The notes: generated by a model from the sequence alone, not told the origin. DNA of 64,000 nucleotides from QVMG01 sp032073245 (GCA_032073245.1 DAMANX010000004.1:155335-219334), one strand, 5' to 3'; counted from the stretch's first letter, positions 9,061 through 18,050 are shown. Program-made: numbers and translations.

Positions 9061-10875
9061 TTATTCTGATAACTGTTTTATTACTTCTTGATTTGCCTTT
9101 CGAACAGCAGATTCATTAATTTTTATCAGCTTACGATCATAAGTCATTAAACCATTTACTTCACCTTCCACATCTGTGGTCTGCGTATATACAGCACCAG
9201 AAAAACCTCTGGAGACCATCCCTTTCAATTCATTAGCATATTCTACATATTGACGGGTTACATCATCGCTGTTCTTAAACTGCACATAGCCCCAATTACG
9301 ATCTGTTTGCCAGAGATGGTTTTCCAATGGTAAGCCGATTCCTCCGTATTCACCCAGAACATTTACACGTAGCGGATCGAAAAGATACATGCTGGGGCCC
9401 GGGTAATTATGTAAGTCCAGCATATCGCCACAAGCACGATGATTACCTCCACTGGCTGGATTCACTAAGCGGGAAGAATCATACGCTGATGTCCATTCAG
9501 CTACTTTTTCCGTATCGAACTGCCCCCATGCTTCATTAAACGGAACCCAAACTACCACTGATGGGCTGGATATACATAAATCCATAATTTCTTGCCATTC
9601 CTGATAAAAATTGACTACAGATTCGGCCGAGCGAATTTTATCTGTTCCTCCGTTATATTCATGTGAAGCCCAACGATTACCCATATCGCCACTCGGCATA
9701 TCCTGCCATACGAGTATACCTTCTTTATCACAATGGTAATACCAGCGGGCCGGTTCCACTTTTACATGCTTGCGGATCATATTGAATCCCCAATCTTTGG
9801 TCTTTACGATATCATATAGCAAAGCTTCATCAGTGGGGGCCGTATAAAGGCCATCAGGCCACCATCCTTGGTCTAAGGGGCCATAATGGAAAACGTTCTT
9901 ATTATTCAATTGCATGCGCATAATTCCATTCCGGTCTTTCTTAACTGAGATCTTACGAAAAGCAGTATAGGAAGCAACTTCGTCTATGACTTTGCCATTC
10001 TTTGACAGTGACACAACCATATCATATAAGTAAGGATTATCTACATCCCATAATGTCGGATTCTGAACACTTAACCGCAATTCTTTTCCTGAAAGGCCTC
10101 TTGCTGATGCAACTATCTTTCCTTTATCTAATAATTTTACTTCAAGTATATGAGCTGGATTACAACTGGAAGCAACAACAGTTACATTCATTGTTCCATT
10201 GTCAATATCAGGAATAGATTTGATTGCTGTGATATGTTCCGCTGCAACAGGTTCTAACCATACAGTCTGCCAGATACCTGTTACCGGTGTATACCAAATA
10301 CCTTCCGGATTGGAAGTTTGCTTACCCCGGGGTTGATACCCTTTATCACTCGGATCCCATACCCGTACGACCAATTTATGTGCATTTTTACCACTCAGAT
10401 AAGGAGTTATATCAAAAGAGAAAGGAGTAAAACCGCCTTGATGGGAACCGATCATTATATCATTAATAAAGACATCTGCTCGCCAGTCGACTGCACCAAA
10501 GTTCAATTTAATATTTTTATTTTTCCAGGAAGAAGGAATTGTAAATTCCCTTCTATACCATAGTTCGTTCTTCTCCCCTACTTCTTTCATTACTCCAGAT
10601 AATGAAGATTCAATAGCAAAGGGCACAAGTATCTTTCCATCATACGTAGCAGGCTCAGCCTGCCCTTTTGATTTAATAGCATAATCCCATTCCCCATTCA
10701 AGTTTATCCAGTCGGCCCGTTCAAGTTGTGGGCGGGGATATTCAGGTAATACATTTTGGGGATTGATTTCAGTCGCCCAGTTGGTTTTTAGTTTTTCACC
10801 AACCGGCTTCCACTGGGCCTGTATACTACTACATGCCAATAGGAATACTCCTAGTACAATCAGTTGTTTTCTCAT
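9061..10875 (-). CDS. Glycoside hydrolase family 2 enzyme, secreted
   Basis: A periplasmic or exported retaining glycosidase of family GH2 (beta-galactosidase, beta-glucuronidase or beta-mannosidase type). After a signal peptide (MRKQLIVLGVFLLACSSIQA) there is a jelly-roll sugar-binding domain (about 45-210, motif WYRREFTIP), an immunoglobulin-like middle domain (about 212-310), and a TIM barrel. The acid/base candidate is Glu448 in PFNEAWG and the nucleophile candidate is Glu509 in LGEYGG. At 604 residues it is compact, like other Bacteroides GH2 proteins lacking extra C-terminal domains. It stands alone, with its own downstream terminator. Substrate specificity cannot be assigned. Confidence 0.92.
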   Translation of the reverse strand: MRKQLIVLGVFLLACSSIQAQWKPVGEKLKTNWATEINPQNVLPEYPRPQLERADWINLNGEWDYAIKSKGQAEPATYDGKILVPFAIESSLSGVMKEVGEKNELWYRREFTIPSSWKNKNIKLNFGAVDWRADVFINDIMIGSHQGGFTPFSFDITPYLSGKNAHKLVVRVWDPSDKGYQPRGKQTSNPEGIWYTPVTGIWQTVWLEPVAAEHITAIKSIPDIDNGTMNVTVVASSCNPAHILEVKLLDKGKIVASARGLSGKELRLSVQNPTLWDVDNPYLYDMVVSLSKNGKVIDEVASYTAFRKISVKKDRNGIMRMQLNNKNVFHYGPLDQGWWPDGLYTAPTDEALLYDIVKTKDWGFNMIRKHVKVEPARWYYHCDKEGILVWQDMPSGDMGNRWASHEYNGGTDKIRSAESVVNFYQEWQEIMDLCISSPSVVVWVPFNEAWGQFDTEKVAEWTSAYDSSRLVNPASGGNHRACGDMLDLHNYPGPSMYLFDPLRVNVLGEYGGIGLPLENHLWQTDRNWGYVQFKNSDDVTRQYVEYANELKGMVSRGFSGAVYTQTTDVEGEVNGLMTYDRKLIKINESAVRKANQEVIKQLSE

Positions 10876-10950
10876 AATAAATATATTTAGTTAAACTTTT
10901 AAATCGCTTATTTACTATGCATTCGGCCTACTGCGTATTTCTCATGCTTA

Positions 10951-11060
10951 GGAGTCAAAGGAGTCAAGTAGTTATCAGTTGCTTCGCCCCTTAGTAGTCA
11001 AGTAGATTATAGTGCATTGCAATTACTTAACTCCTTTGACTTCTTAACTTCTTTGACTAC
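10951..11060. repeat. Word-built imperfect inverted repeat (AGTCAAAGGAGTCAAGTAG type)
   Basis: The left arm (10951-10971) and right arm (11023-11043) are inverted 21-mers with three mismatches. Related words GTAGTCAAGTAG (10994-11005) and CTTCTTTGACTAC (11048-11060) add a second nested pairing. Each arm iterates an AGTCAA(A/G) word. The element lies between the GH2 start and the NAD kinase stop, both on the minus strand. Confidence 0.75.
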
Positions 11061-11078
11061 TGAATGGATCATACCATC

Positions 11079-11960
11079 TTAAGTTTTCCCTCTTGCATCT
11101 GCTCCCCACATCAACTTCCCACGAAGTGTTTCATAAAAAGTGTGATTATATCGCTTAATGACCTTTGTTGTGTAATCTGCTTTACTAATTTTAAAAGATG
11201 AACCGGCCGGATAAACCTCCGAACGTCCGTCCAGTGAAACAAGATAAGTATCACTACGGCTCTCCACTTTAAGATCAATAACCGTTGAATCAGGAATAAC
11301 CAAAGGGCGTACATTCAACGAATGAGGCGCAACCGGGCTCAATACAAGGCTGTTGCTTTGGGGTACAATTATAGGCCCATCCACACTCAATGAATAAGCA
11401 GTAGAACCGGTTGGTGTTGCTATAACAAGGCCATCCGCCTGATAGGTGGTCAGATATTCATCATCAAGAGATGTATGAATAGTGATCATAGAAGAAGTAT
11501 CACGCTTAAGTATGGCTATTTCATTGAGAGCATAATTATATCCTTTACAAAGAGGTCGATCGGTATGCAATTGCAAAAGTGTACGCTCTTCTATTTTATA
11601 GTAATTTTTACATAGTTCTTCAAGTGTATCTTCAATTTCATTCCCGGCAATATCGGCAAGAAAACCTAATCTTCCTGTATTGATTCCTAAAATAGGAATA
11701 TTCTGCCTGTTAATACGTGCCGCCGTACGAAGAAAGGTCCCATCTCCTCCTACACTTAATGCCACATCAAAACTAAACTTATCATCCTCAGGTAATAATC
11801 CGGCAATCGAGGGATTAAATTTAACATCTTCTATCAGAAAAGAATAAAAATCTTGATCTACATATAATTCAGTCTCCAATTCATGGAGTTTAGCAAAAAG
11901 ACGCTTTATCAGATTCTGCTTTTCCACCTGGTGACGACTGCCAAATACACCTATCTTCAT
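11079..11960 (-). CDS. nadK: NAD kinase
   Basis: This cytosolic enzyme phosphorylates NAD+ to NADP+. The family signature GGDGTFLR is at residues 71-78, followed by ILGINTGRLGFLADI and the substrate-binding TPTGSTAYSLSVDGPII. The beta-sandwich C-terminal domain includes HSLNVRPLVIPD. The length of 293 residues is standard. It lies 18 bp downstream of a CBS-domain gene on the same strand, an arrangement that suggests co-transcription. Confidence 0.97.
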   Translation of the reverse strand: MKIGVFGSRHQVEKQNLIKRLFAKLHELETELYVDQDFYSFLIEDVKFNPSIAGLLPEDDKFSFDVALSVGGDGTFLRTAARINRQNIPILGINTGRLGFLADIAGNEIEDTLEELCKNYYKIEERTLLQLHTDRPLCKGYNYALNEIAILKRDTSSMITIHTSLDDEYLTTYQADGLVIATPTGSTAYSLSVDGPIIVPQSNSLVLSPVAPHSLNVRPLVIPDSTVIDLKVESRSDTYLVSLDGRSEVYPAGSSFKISKADYTTKVIKRYNHTFYETLRGKLMWGADARGKT

Positions 11961-11978
11961 TTTTAACTTTTTTCAGGA

Positions 11979-12638
11979 TTACATATTCATATAGTAAATC
12001 AATTCATCCATACGCTTTTGTAGGACTTCATCTACCATCCCTTCTTCCATAAAATGATAAAGGATCGTGTAATTAAATCGTTCAAAACTTCGGATAACCG
12101 GCGTGGCATCTTCCAGATCTATTTTTATGGTGATTAAAAGCCGTCCGGTATCTTTATCCGTAGAAGACAATAAATTAATTATATGCGCATTATTTGACTC
12201 TACAATACGGGCGATATCAGAAAGTACATAGTCTTGTGGAAGCATTTCAAGCGTGATCACACTTCCTACGATATCTGCATTACAAAGCTCGGCCAAACCC
12301 TCCAGCATTCTATCACGGGTAATAACACCCACGTAAACACCTTCCGCACTCACAACCGGCAATATGCTTAATCCGTAACGAGTCATTAATGAAAGTGCCG
12401 CATGCAAATGTCCATCTTCTGACAATGCCGGAGCAAACAGAACGGGTTCACCAATTTGGTCCGATGGACAGGGCATCTCCAAAAGATCCTTTTCAGATAC
12501 CAGGCTACGATAAATCGTATCCTGCAATAAAGGAAGCTGTCGTACTTTCCAATCATCCATCAAACCCAAAGCATACTCAACTGTGTCAAAACTTTTTAAC
12601 ACCGGAATATCTTTTGTTATGAAATCTTTCACCCACAT
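11979..12638 (-). CDS. CBS-domain protein (AcuB-like)
   Basis: A cytosolic 219-residue protein of two tandem CBS domains (about 1-60 and 70-125) followed by an ACT-like C-terminal segment (about 140-215). CBS pairs usually bind adenosine nucleotides and act as energy or ligand sensors. The architecture resembles AcuB-type proteins. It is the first gene of a two-gene unit with nadK and divergent from pdxJ, sharing an 85-bp promoter region. Its ligand is unknown. Confidence 0.85.
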   Translation of the reverse strand: MWVKDFITKDIPVLKSFDTVEYALGLMDDWKVRQLPLLQDTIYRSLVSEKDLLEMPCPSDQIGEPVLFAPALSEDGHLHAALSLMTRYGLSILPVVSAEGVYVGVITRDRMLEGLAELCNADIVGSVITLEMLPQDYVLSDIARIVESNNAHIINLLSSTDKDTGRLLITIKIDLEDATPVIRSFERFNYTILYHFMEEGMVDEVLQKRMDELIYYMNM

Positions 12639-12641
12639 TGT

Positions 12642-12672
12642 TCTGTTTATTTACTAAATACTACTACTTTTG
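12642..12672 (+). promoter_or_regulatory. Bacteroides-type promoter for pdxJ
   Basis: A perfect -7 box TACTTTTG (12665-12672) lies 19 bp after TCTG (3 of 4 matches to the -33 TTTG box). It is 52 bp before the pdxJ ATG. Confidence 0.6.
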
Positions 12673-12723
12673 TCATTACGTTTATGCAAATGTAATGAAA
12701 GAAATAGGATATAACTCTAAAGA

Positions 12724-13446
12724 ATGACAAATTTAAGTGTAAACATAAACAAGGTAGCAACGCTACGAAACGCACGTGGAGGCAATATGCCGGATGTAAT
12801 TAAAGTGGCACAAGATTGTGAGGCATTCGGAGCACAAGGCATCACTGTTCATCCCCGGCCTGATGAACGACATATCCGCTACAGTGATGTATATTCCTTA
12901 AAACCGCTTATTAAAACAGAATTCAATATTGAAGGTTATCCACAGGCATCTTTTATCGATCTTGTTCTGAAGGTAAAACCGACACAGGTTACACTCGTTC
13001 CCGATGCACCTGACGCTATTACGTCTAATGCTGGTTGGGATGTGAAAAATAATTTTGAGATGTTGAGTGAGCTTGTTGATAACTTCACAAGCCACGGCAT
13101 ACGCACTTCGCTCTTTGTAGGTACGGATTTAGCCAATATTGAATTGGCTGCCAAAACCGGTACGGACAGAGTAGAACTATATACCGAACCCTATGCGACT
13201 CACTATCCGAAAAACCGGGAAGAAGCAATCGCTCCTTTTATAGCTGCAGCACGTATGGCTAAAAATCTGGGATTAGGAGTCAATGCCGGACACGATCTCA
13301 GCCTTGAAAACCTGGCATTCTTCCATGAACAAATTCCTTTTCTTGAAGAGGTATCCATAGGACATGCACTTATTTGCGACGCATTGTATTTTGGATTAAA
13401 AGAAACTATATCGCTTTATAAAAAACAATTACAAACAGTAAAATAA
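12724..13446 (+). CDS. pdxJ: Pyridoxine 5'-phosphate synthase PdxJ
   Basis: This cytosolic enzyme condenses 1-deoxy-D-xylulose 5-phosphate with 3-amino-1-hydroxyacetone 1-phosphate in DXP-dependent vitamin B6 synthesis. The TIM-barrel protein begins LSVNINKVATLRNARGG and carries the family HPRPDERH motif at residues 43-50; VNAGHDLSLENL and SIGHALI complete the phosphate-binding loops. At 240 residues it is full length. The exbB-like gene follows after 26 bp. Confidence 0.97.
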   Translation: MTNLSVNINKVATLRNARGGNMPDVIKVAQDCEAFGAQGITVHPRPDERHIRYSDVYSLKPLIKTEFNIEGYPQASFIDLVLKVKPTQVTLVPDAPDAITSNAGWDVKNNFEMLSELVDNFTSHGIRTSLFVGTDLANIELAAKTGTDRVELYTEPYATHYPKNREEAIAPFIAAARMAKNLGLGVNAGHDLSLENLAFFHEQIPFLEEVSIGHALICDALYFGLKETISLYKKQLQTVK

Positions 13447-13472
13447 ATAAACCATAATAATTAAGCACAACC

Positions 13473-14171
13473 ATGAGTATGTTACTTACTTTACAGGCGC
13501 AAACAGTTGAACAACTGCCGGATTTTTCCGAAGTAACTGTTCCTACCGAAGCACAGATGAACATCATTGACCTTGCCTTCAAGGGAGGATGGATTATGAT
13601 CGTTTTATTATTACTTTCCATTCTGGCGATCTATATATTTATTCAACGGCTTATTGTGATACGGCGGGCAGGAAAGGAAGACGAGTCCTTTATGAATCGT
13701 ATCAAAGACTATATTCATGATGGAAAGATAGATTCGGCTCTTAATCTATGCCGCAGCACCAACACTCCTTCTGCGCGTATGATCGAGAAAGGAATTACCC
13801 GCCTTGGACGTCCTATGAATGACGTTATGGTCGCAATAGAAAACGTAGGTAACCTGGAAGTTGCCAAGCTTGAAAAAGGATTTCCTGTAATTGCAACTAC
13901 AGCTGCCGGAGCTCCGATGTTAGGCTTCCTTGGAACGGTAACTGGTATGGTTCGTGCCTTTTTTGACATGGCAAATGCCGGTACTAATGTGGATGTAACA
14001 TTACTCTCCGGTGGTATATATGAAGCTTTGGTTACAACAGTTGGAGGCCTTGTTGTGGGGATTATTGCCTTGTTTGCTTACAATTATCTTGTATCACAAG
14101 TTGACAATGTAGTAAACAAGATGGAAGCTCGTACAATGGAATTCATGGACTTATTAAACGAACCAGCATAA
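13473..14171 (+). CDS. exbB: MotA/TolQ/ExbB proton-channel protein
   Basis: The inner-membrane proton-channel subunit that, with an ExbD/TolR partner, energises a TonB or TolA-like periplasm-spanning protein. It has three membrane segments at about residues 36-58, 125-155 and 170-200, with the conserved TAAGAPMLGFLGTVTGM and GGIYEALVTTVGGL blocks. A short periplasmic N-terminal segment precedes the first helix. Spacing to the ExbD-like gene is 8 bp. Assignment to ExbB rather than TolQ rests on genomic context only. Confidence 0.93.
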   Translation: MSMLLTLQAQTVEQLPDFSEVTVPTEAQMNIIDLAFKGGWIMIVLLLLSILAIYIFIQRLIVIRRAGKEDESFMNRIKDYIHDGKIDSALNLCRSTNTPSARMIEKGITRLGRPMNDVMVAIENVGNLEVAKLEKGFPVIATTAAGAPMLGFLGTVTGMVRAFFDMANAGTNVDVTLLSGGIYEALVTTVGGLVVGIIALFAYNYLVSQVDNVVNKMEARTMEFMDLLNEPA

Positions 14172-14179
14172 ACAAAACT

Positions 14180-14590
14180 ATGGCTTTAAAGAGAAGAACA
14201 AAAATAGAAGCGAACTTCAGCATGGCATCAATGACCGACGTCATTTTCCTGTTGTTGATCTTCTTTATGGTTACCTCTACAGTAGTCATTCCGAATGCTA
14301 TCAAAGTTACATTACCACAGTCGCAAAAGCAAACGGCGGCGAAACCACTTACACGGGTAACGATAGATGCTGGATTGAATTACTATGTGGCTCTTGGCAA
14401 TCAACGGGAACGTCAGGTCTCTTTTGATGAGATCACACCATTTTTGCAAGAGAGCTATACGCAGGAGCCCGATATGTTTGTTGCTCTATATGCAGACGAA
14501 ACGGTTCCATACAGAGAGATTGTAAAGATTCTGAATATAGCAAACGAAAACAACTTTAGAATGGTGCTTGCCACCCGTCCACAAAGATAG
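14180..14590 (+). CDS. exbD: ExbD/TolR-family protein
   Basis: A partner of the preceding proton channel. It has a short cytoplasmic start, one membrane helix (about 19-40) with the conserved essential aspartate (Asp20 in SMTDVIF), and a periplasmic domain ending MVLATRPQR. The length of 136 residues is normal. It ends in TAG. The next frame, the TonB/TolA-like gene, is in the same phase, so one amber codon separates the two reading frames. Confidence 0.93.
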   Translation: MALKRRTKIEANFSMASMTDVIFLLLIFFMVTSTVVIPNAIKVTLPQSQKQTAAKPLTRVTIDAGLNYYVALGNQRERQVSFDEITPFLQESYTQEPDMFVALYADETVPYREIVKILNIANENNFRMVLATRPQR

Positions 14591-14605
14591 TTGAAAGCTG
14601 AAAAC

Positions 14606-15442
14606 ATGAAGTTTACAAAAGACGACACATATAGCTTAATTGGAACATTACTGTTTCACCTGGTGATCTTCCTCATCCTGTGGTTTACGGTTCTCAAAAC
14701 CGTAGTACCAGAAGAAGATGAAGGGATATTGGTGAACTTTGGTAATGTAAATGCAGCAGCCGGAACTTTTGAACCTAGATATACCGGAGAAACTCCTATT
14801 CAGGTCACCCCTCCTCCACCTCCTCCTGTTACTCCTACTGAGACACAAGAGGAAGAACTTCTTACGCAAGATCTGGAAGAAAGTGTTGCCCTCAACGCAC
14901 AACGCGAAGAAGAACGTAAACGCGAGGAAGAACGCCGTAAGCGTGAAGAAGAAGAAGAAAGGGAACGTTTACGCAGAGAAGAAGCCGAACGTCAACGTTT
15001 AGCCGAAGAACAACGCAAACGGGAACAAGAAATCAGTAACCGCGTTGCCGGTGCATTTGGTATAGGAGGTGCAGAGGGTACCAGTCAGGGAGATGCCACA
15101 GAAGGTGAAGGAAACCAAGGTAGTCCATTTGGGAACTCTGATCATGGAGCAAATGAAGGTGTTGGCGGTTATGGGAGCTTCAATCTGAATGGTCGATCCA
15201 TTGGAGCAGGCGGATTACCCCGCCCCGCATATACAATCCAGGAAGAAGGACGTATAGTAATTAATATCACTGTAGATCCGAGAGGCAATGTAATCTATGC
15301 CGATATAGGCCGTGGCACTAATATTGATAATGCATCTATGCGTCGCAGTGCACTGGAGGCCGCTCGTCGTGCTAAATTCAATAGCATAAACGGTACAAAC
15401 AACCAAACAGGAACAATTACATATCAGTATAAACTACGTTAA
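14606..15442 (+). CDS. TonB/TolA-like energy transducer
   Basis: A 278-residue inner-membrane-anchored, periplasm-spanning protein. It has one N-terminal membrane helix (about 10-32), a proline-rich stretch (TPPPPPPVTP), and a long charged Glu/Arg coiled coil (about 85-150) like TolA. A Gly-rich linker and a C-terminal TonB-type domain (about 205-278) follow. The coiled coil suits TolA and the terminal domain suits TonB, so the partner receptor system is uncertain. The ATG at 14606 is chosen because the frame upstream of it is only the five codons after the exbD stop. It ends the pdxJ-exbB-exbD transcript. Confidence 0.88.
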   Translation: MKFTKDDTYSLIGTLLFHLVIFLILWFTVLKTVVPEEDEGILVNFGNVNAAAGTFEPRYTGETPIQVTPPPPPPVTPTETQEEELLTQDLEESVALNAQREEERKREEERRKREEEEERERLRREEAERQRLAEEQRKREQEISNRVAGAFGIGGAEGTSQGDATEGEGNQGSPFGNSDHGANEGVGGYGSFNLNGRSIGAGGLPRPAYTIQEEGRIVINITVDPRGNVIYADIGRGTNIDNASMRRSALEAARRAKFNSINGTNNQTGTITYQYKLR

Positions 15443-15536
15443 AGTGAAAAAATGAAGAACGAAAAGTGAAGAATGATTCATATCCAGTATTCCTTTCTTA
15501 TTCCGCTTTTCGCTCTTCATTCTTCACTTTTCACTT
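15442..15536. repeat. Word-built inverted repeat (GTGAAGAATGAAGA type)
   Basis: The left arm (15442-15465) iterates AGTGAAAA/ATGAAGAACGAAAAG. The right arm (15506-15536) carries the inverse CTTTTCGCTCTTCAT and TCTTCACTTTTCACTT. The best paired block is 14 of 15 bases. The arm starts at the last base of the TonB-like stop codon. It may terminate the upstream operon. Confidence 0.75.
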
Positions 15537-15548
15537 AAAAGATTTTTT

Positions 15549-16094
15549 ATGAAAAAAGCTTTTGTATTTCTTGCAACTGGCTTCGAAGAAACAGAAGCCG
15601 TTGGTACCATCGACGTATTGCGTCGGGGAGGTATTGAAACAACTGTAGTATCCATCACCCAGGAATTAAGTGTAAGCGGAGCCCACGGCTTGGAGGTTGT
15701 AGCTGATGCTTTATATGAGGAAGTAAATTTTATTGAAGCAGATGCCCTTGTATTGCCGGGAGGTATGCCCGGTAGCAGTAACTTGAATGCTTGTGAACCT
15801 CTAAAAACACAACTTCTAAAACATTACAATGAAGGTAAGCTTGTTGCTGCTATATGTGCCGCTCCCATTGTGTTAGGAGGTTTAGGCATCCTGAAAGGAC
15901 GTACTGCCACATGCTATCCCAGTTTCGAGTCTGCTTTAACCGGAGCTAATGTAACTGATAACCCTGTCGAAGTAGATGGCAATGTTATCACCGGCCGTGG
16001 GCCAGGCCTTGTGTTCAACTTTAGCCTGGCTATTGTTGATGCTCTACGTGGCAAAGCCGTTGCCGAAGAAGTAGCAGCGGGACTTCTCTTATAA
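15549..16094 (+). CDS. DJ-1/PfpI (YajL/ThiJ)-family protein
   Basis: A cytosolic flavodoxin-like protein of the DJ-1 superfamily, whose members include glyoxalase/deglycase and chaperone activities. The nucleophile elbow Cys103 is in AICAAP, and Glu13-Glu14 in GFEETEA provide the conserved acidic partner of the cysteine. LPGGMPGSSNL and TGRGPGL complete the family pattern. The length of 181 is typical of the YajL class. It has a strong downstream terminator. The exact cellular activity is not decidable from sequence. Confidence 0.93.
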   Translation: MKKAFVFLATGFEETEAVGTIDVLRRGGIETTVVSITQELSVSGAHGLEVVADALYEEVNFIEADALVLPGGMPGSSNLNACEPLKTQLLKHYNEGKLVAAICAAPIVLGGLGILKGRTATCYPSFESALTGANVTDNPVEVDGNVITGRGPGLVFNFSLAIVDALRGKAVAEEVAAGLLL

Positions 16095-16117
16095 AATACC
16101 CATTCATATCATATTAT

Positions 16118-16145
16118 AGAGACAAGGCATCGCCTTGTCTCTTTT
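16118..16145 (+). terminator. Rho-independent terminator of the DJ-1-family gene
   Basis: The 11-bp stem AGAGACAAGGC / GCCTTGTCTCT with loop ATC is followed by TTTT. Its stem word resembles the GAGACAGGGC stem of the BIME-like repeats. Confidence 0.88.
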
Positions 16146-16766
16146 GCTTTTAAACTATTGCTGTTTTTTTATGCTACAAATTATCATTTTGATAAAAACT
16201 AAAGTGTATTTTTCTATTTACTTGCGTCCACTATAACTTACACTTGCGTGTAATATTTTTTAACATATCTTTCAGACACAAGAATCATTCTATTTCTGAC
16301 ATTTTGATAATAGGATTTTTAATCATAAAATCATAAGTTTTCTTATTAGTTCTTTTTGTTTTATTTCCTTTTCCCTTTCCTTTTGTAGGGGTTTTTGCAA
16401 CATAAACCCTGATTTCTGTAACAGAAACCTAAGTTTATGTTACAGAAATGTATTCTTCCCGATTTAATCTATACCAGACAAAATTCATATAATCGTTATG
16501 AACATGTAGAATAAGCACATATTATGAAAATAAAAGCTTGTATAAAATATAAACTGGTTGATATTACACTAACGAACCCTTTGCTTTTTTTGTTTTATTT
16601 GTAAGAGAAATATGAACGTTGAGTGATGTTTAAGGAGAAATAAGTAGTAGCTGTTTGCTCCAAGTTATGTGAACTATGTTCTTAACAAATGACCAGACGG
16701 ATGCTCTAATCTCTTATTATTCATTACTAAAAACGTTTTTTTGAAAGTAATTAACTATTTATTAAA
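16146..16766. other. 620-bp AT-rich leader upstream of the recombinase gene
   Basis: No open reading frame of convincing composition is present on either strand. The only organised structure I see is the symmetric dyad at 16399-16441 with an extra half-site to 16448. The remainder is AT-rich, with poly-pyrimidine runs around 16340-16385. Confidence 0.6.
16399..16448. promoter_or_regulatory. 43-bp symmetric dyad with nested half-sites
   Basis: Outer arms AACATAAAC (16399-16407) / GTTTATGTT (16433-16441) and inner arms TTTCTGT (16413-16419) / ACAGAAA (16421-16427) are both perfect. The spacers are 5 bp each side and the centre is a single A at 16420. A third ACAGAAA lies at 16442-16448, 21 bp after the second. 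It could be an operator for the recombinase gene or a recombination site. Confidence 0.55.
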
Positions 16767-18050
16767 ATGAGAGCAACAATCAAAATGCATGTCCGCCCCT
16801 CTTCTTTGGGACGTGACAGGGAAGGAAGCGTATTTGTGAGAGTTATACACCGTCGCCAGGCAAGTGACTTTACTCTTTCTTTCCGTTTACATCCCTCAGA
16901 ATGGGACGCAGACAAACAACAAGTAAAAACGGAACATTGTACACGTGAAAGACGGGTAGAACTATGGCGAATCGAGAAAGAACTGGAAGAACAGATGAGT
17001 TGGTTGCATCATAAAGCCAGACAGCTTAACTCAGAAGGTCGTTTAAGTGCAGTGGAACTTATCCAACGCTATAAACAACATCAGCAAGGTGTTCTGCTTC
17101 TGCCTTTTGTCAAACAACAGAGTGCTGAACTACGCAGAAATGGCCAGGAGCGGACAGCTCGTGCCTATCTGACCGCCTGTAAGAGGTTATTATTTTTTCT
17201 GGGATATAATGATTTGCCTATTGCACATATTAATAGCGATATGATGAATCATTTTCAGCAATGGATGCGAGATTGTGGACGTTCCCTCAACACTGTTTCT
17301 TTTTATATGCGTATGCTACGGGCTATATACAATAAAGCAACCGATGCCCGGTTATTGGATGCTCCCGGACAAAATCCTTTCCGGGATGTTTTCACGGGCA
17401 CTGAAATAACAGAGAAACGAGCACTCTCTAAAGAAAATATGAGTATACTCATACACAAATGGAAAGTGGATAAGCAAAACATCGCATTGAGCCTCTTTGT
17501 GTTTTGTTTTTTTGCTCGTGGTATGTCTTTTGTTGATCTATGTTATCTCAAAAAAACAGACATATCGGGCAACATTCTTCGCTACCGCCGCAAAAAGACG
17601 GGTCAATTACTGGAAATGCAAGTTACCCCACAAATGAAACAGATTATTGCCAACTTTGCAACCGAAACAAAACATTCTCCCTACCTCTTCCCTCTGATAA
17701 AGACCCCGGGAACAAACGAACGCCTTCAATACGAAAATGCTTTGCGCCTCCAGAACAAGCGCCTGAAGGGCGTAGAGAAACAGTTGATACATCGTTCGCC
17801 CCTATGCAAAGTGAAAAACAAAGAGAAAAAGAAGGCCGATTTTCAATTCAATTTTCAGCTCTCGAGCCATGTAGCTCGCCATACCTGGGCCACAATAGCC
17901 AAAACCGAGCATCTGCCATTAGCAGTAATATCGGAAGCACTTGGGCATACGTCGCAGAAAACGACTACTATCTATCTGGCGGCTTTTGACCGGAAGGTAC
18001 TGGATAAGGCAAACGAAAAAATCATAAAGGCGTTGAAAATTGCCGTATAA
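16767..18050 (+). CDS. Tyrosine site-specific recombinase (Bacteroidetes phase-variation/integrase type)
   Basis: This DNA strand-exchange enzyme is of the tyrosine recombinase family. An N-terminal arm-binding-like domain (about 1-100), a SAM-like core-binding domain (about 110-215) and a catalytic domain (about 225-425) are visible. All catalytic positions are present: Arg251 (ARGMSF), Lys277 (RRKKTGQ), His368 and Arg371 (SSHVARHTW), His394 (LGHTSQ) and Tyr403 (TIYLAAF). The length of 427 residues fits the Bacteroides invertase/integrase group. No transposon or phage genes accompany it. The adjacent 1.2-kb inverted-repeat-bounded segment is the natural candidate substrate. It probably mediates local inversion, but it could be the relic integrase of a lost element. 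Confidence 0.93.
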   Translation: MRATIKMHVRPSSLGRDREGSVFVRVIHRRQASDFTLSFRLHPSEWDADKQQVKTEHCTRERRVELWRIEKELEEQMSWLHHKARQLNSEGRLSAVELIQRYKQHQQGVLLLPFVKQQSAELRRNGQERTARAYLTACKRLLFFLGYNDLPIAHINSDMMNHFQQWMRDCGRSLNTVSFYMRMLRAIYNKATDARLLDAPGQNPFRDVFTGTEITEKRALSKENMSILIHKWKVDKQNIALSLFVFCFFARGMSFVDLCYLKKTDISGNILRYRRKKTGQLLEMQVTPQMKQIIANFATETKHSPYLFPLIKTPGTNERLQYENALRLQNKRLKGVEKQLIHRSPLCKVKNKEKKKADFQFNFQLSSHVARHTWATIAKTEHLPLAVISEALGHTSQKTTTIYLAAFDRKVLDKANEKIIKALKIAV

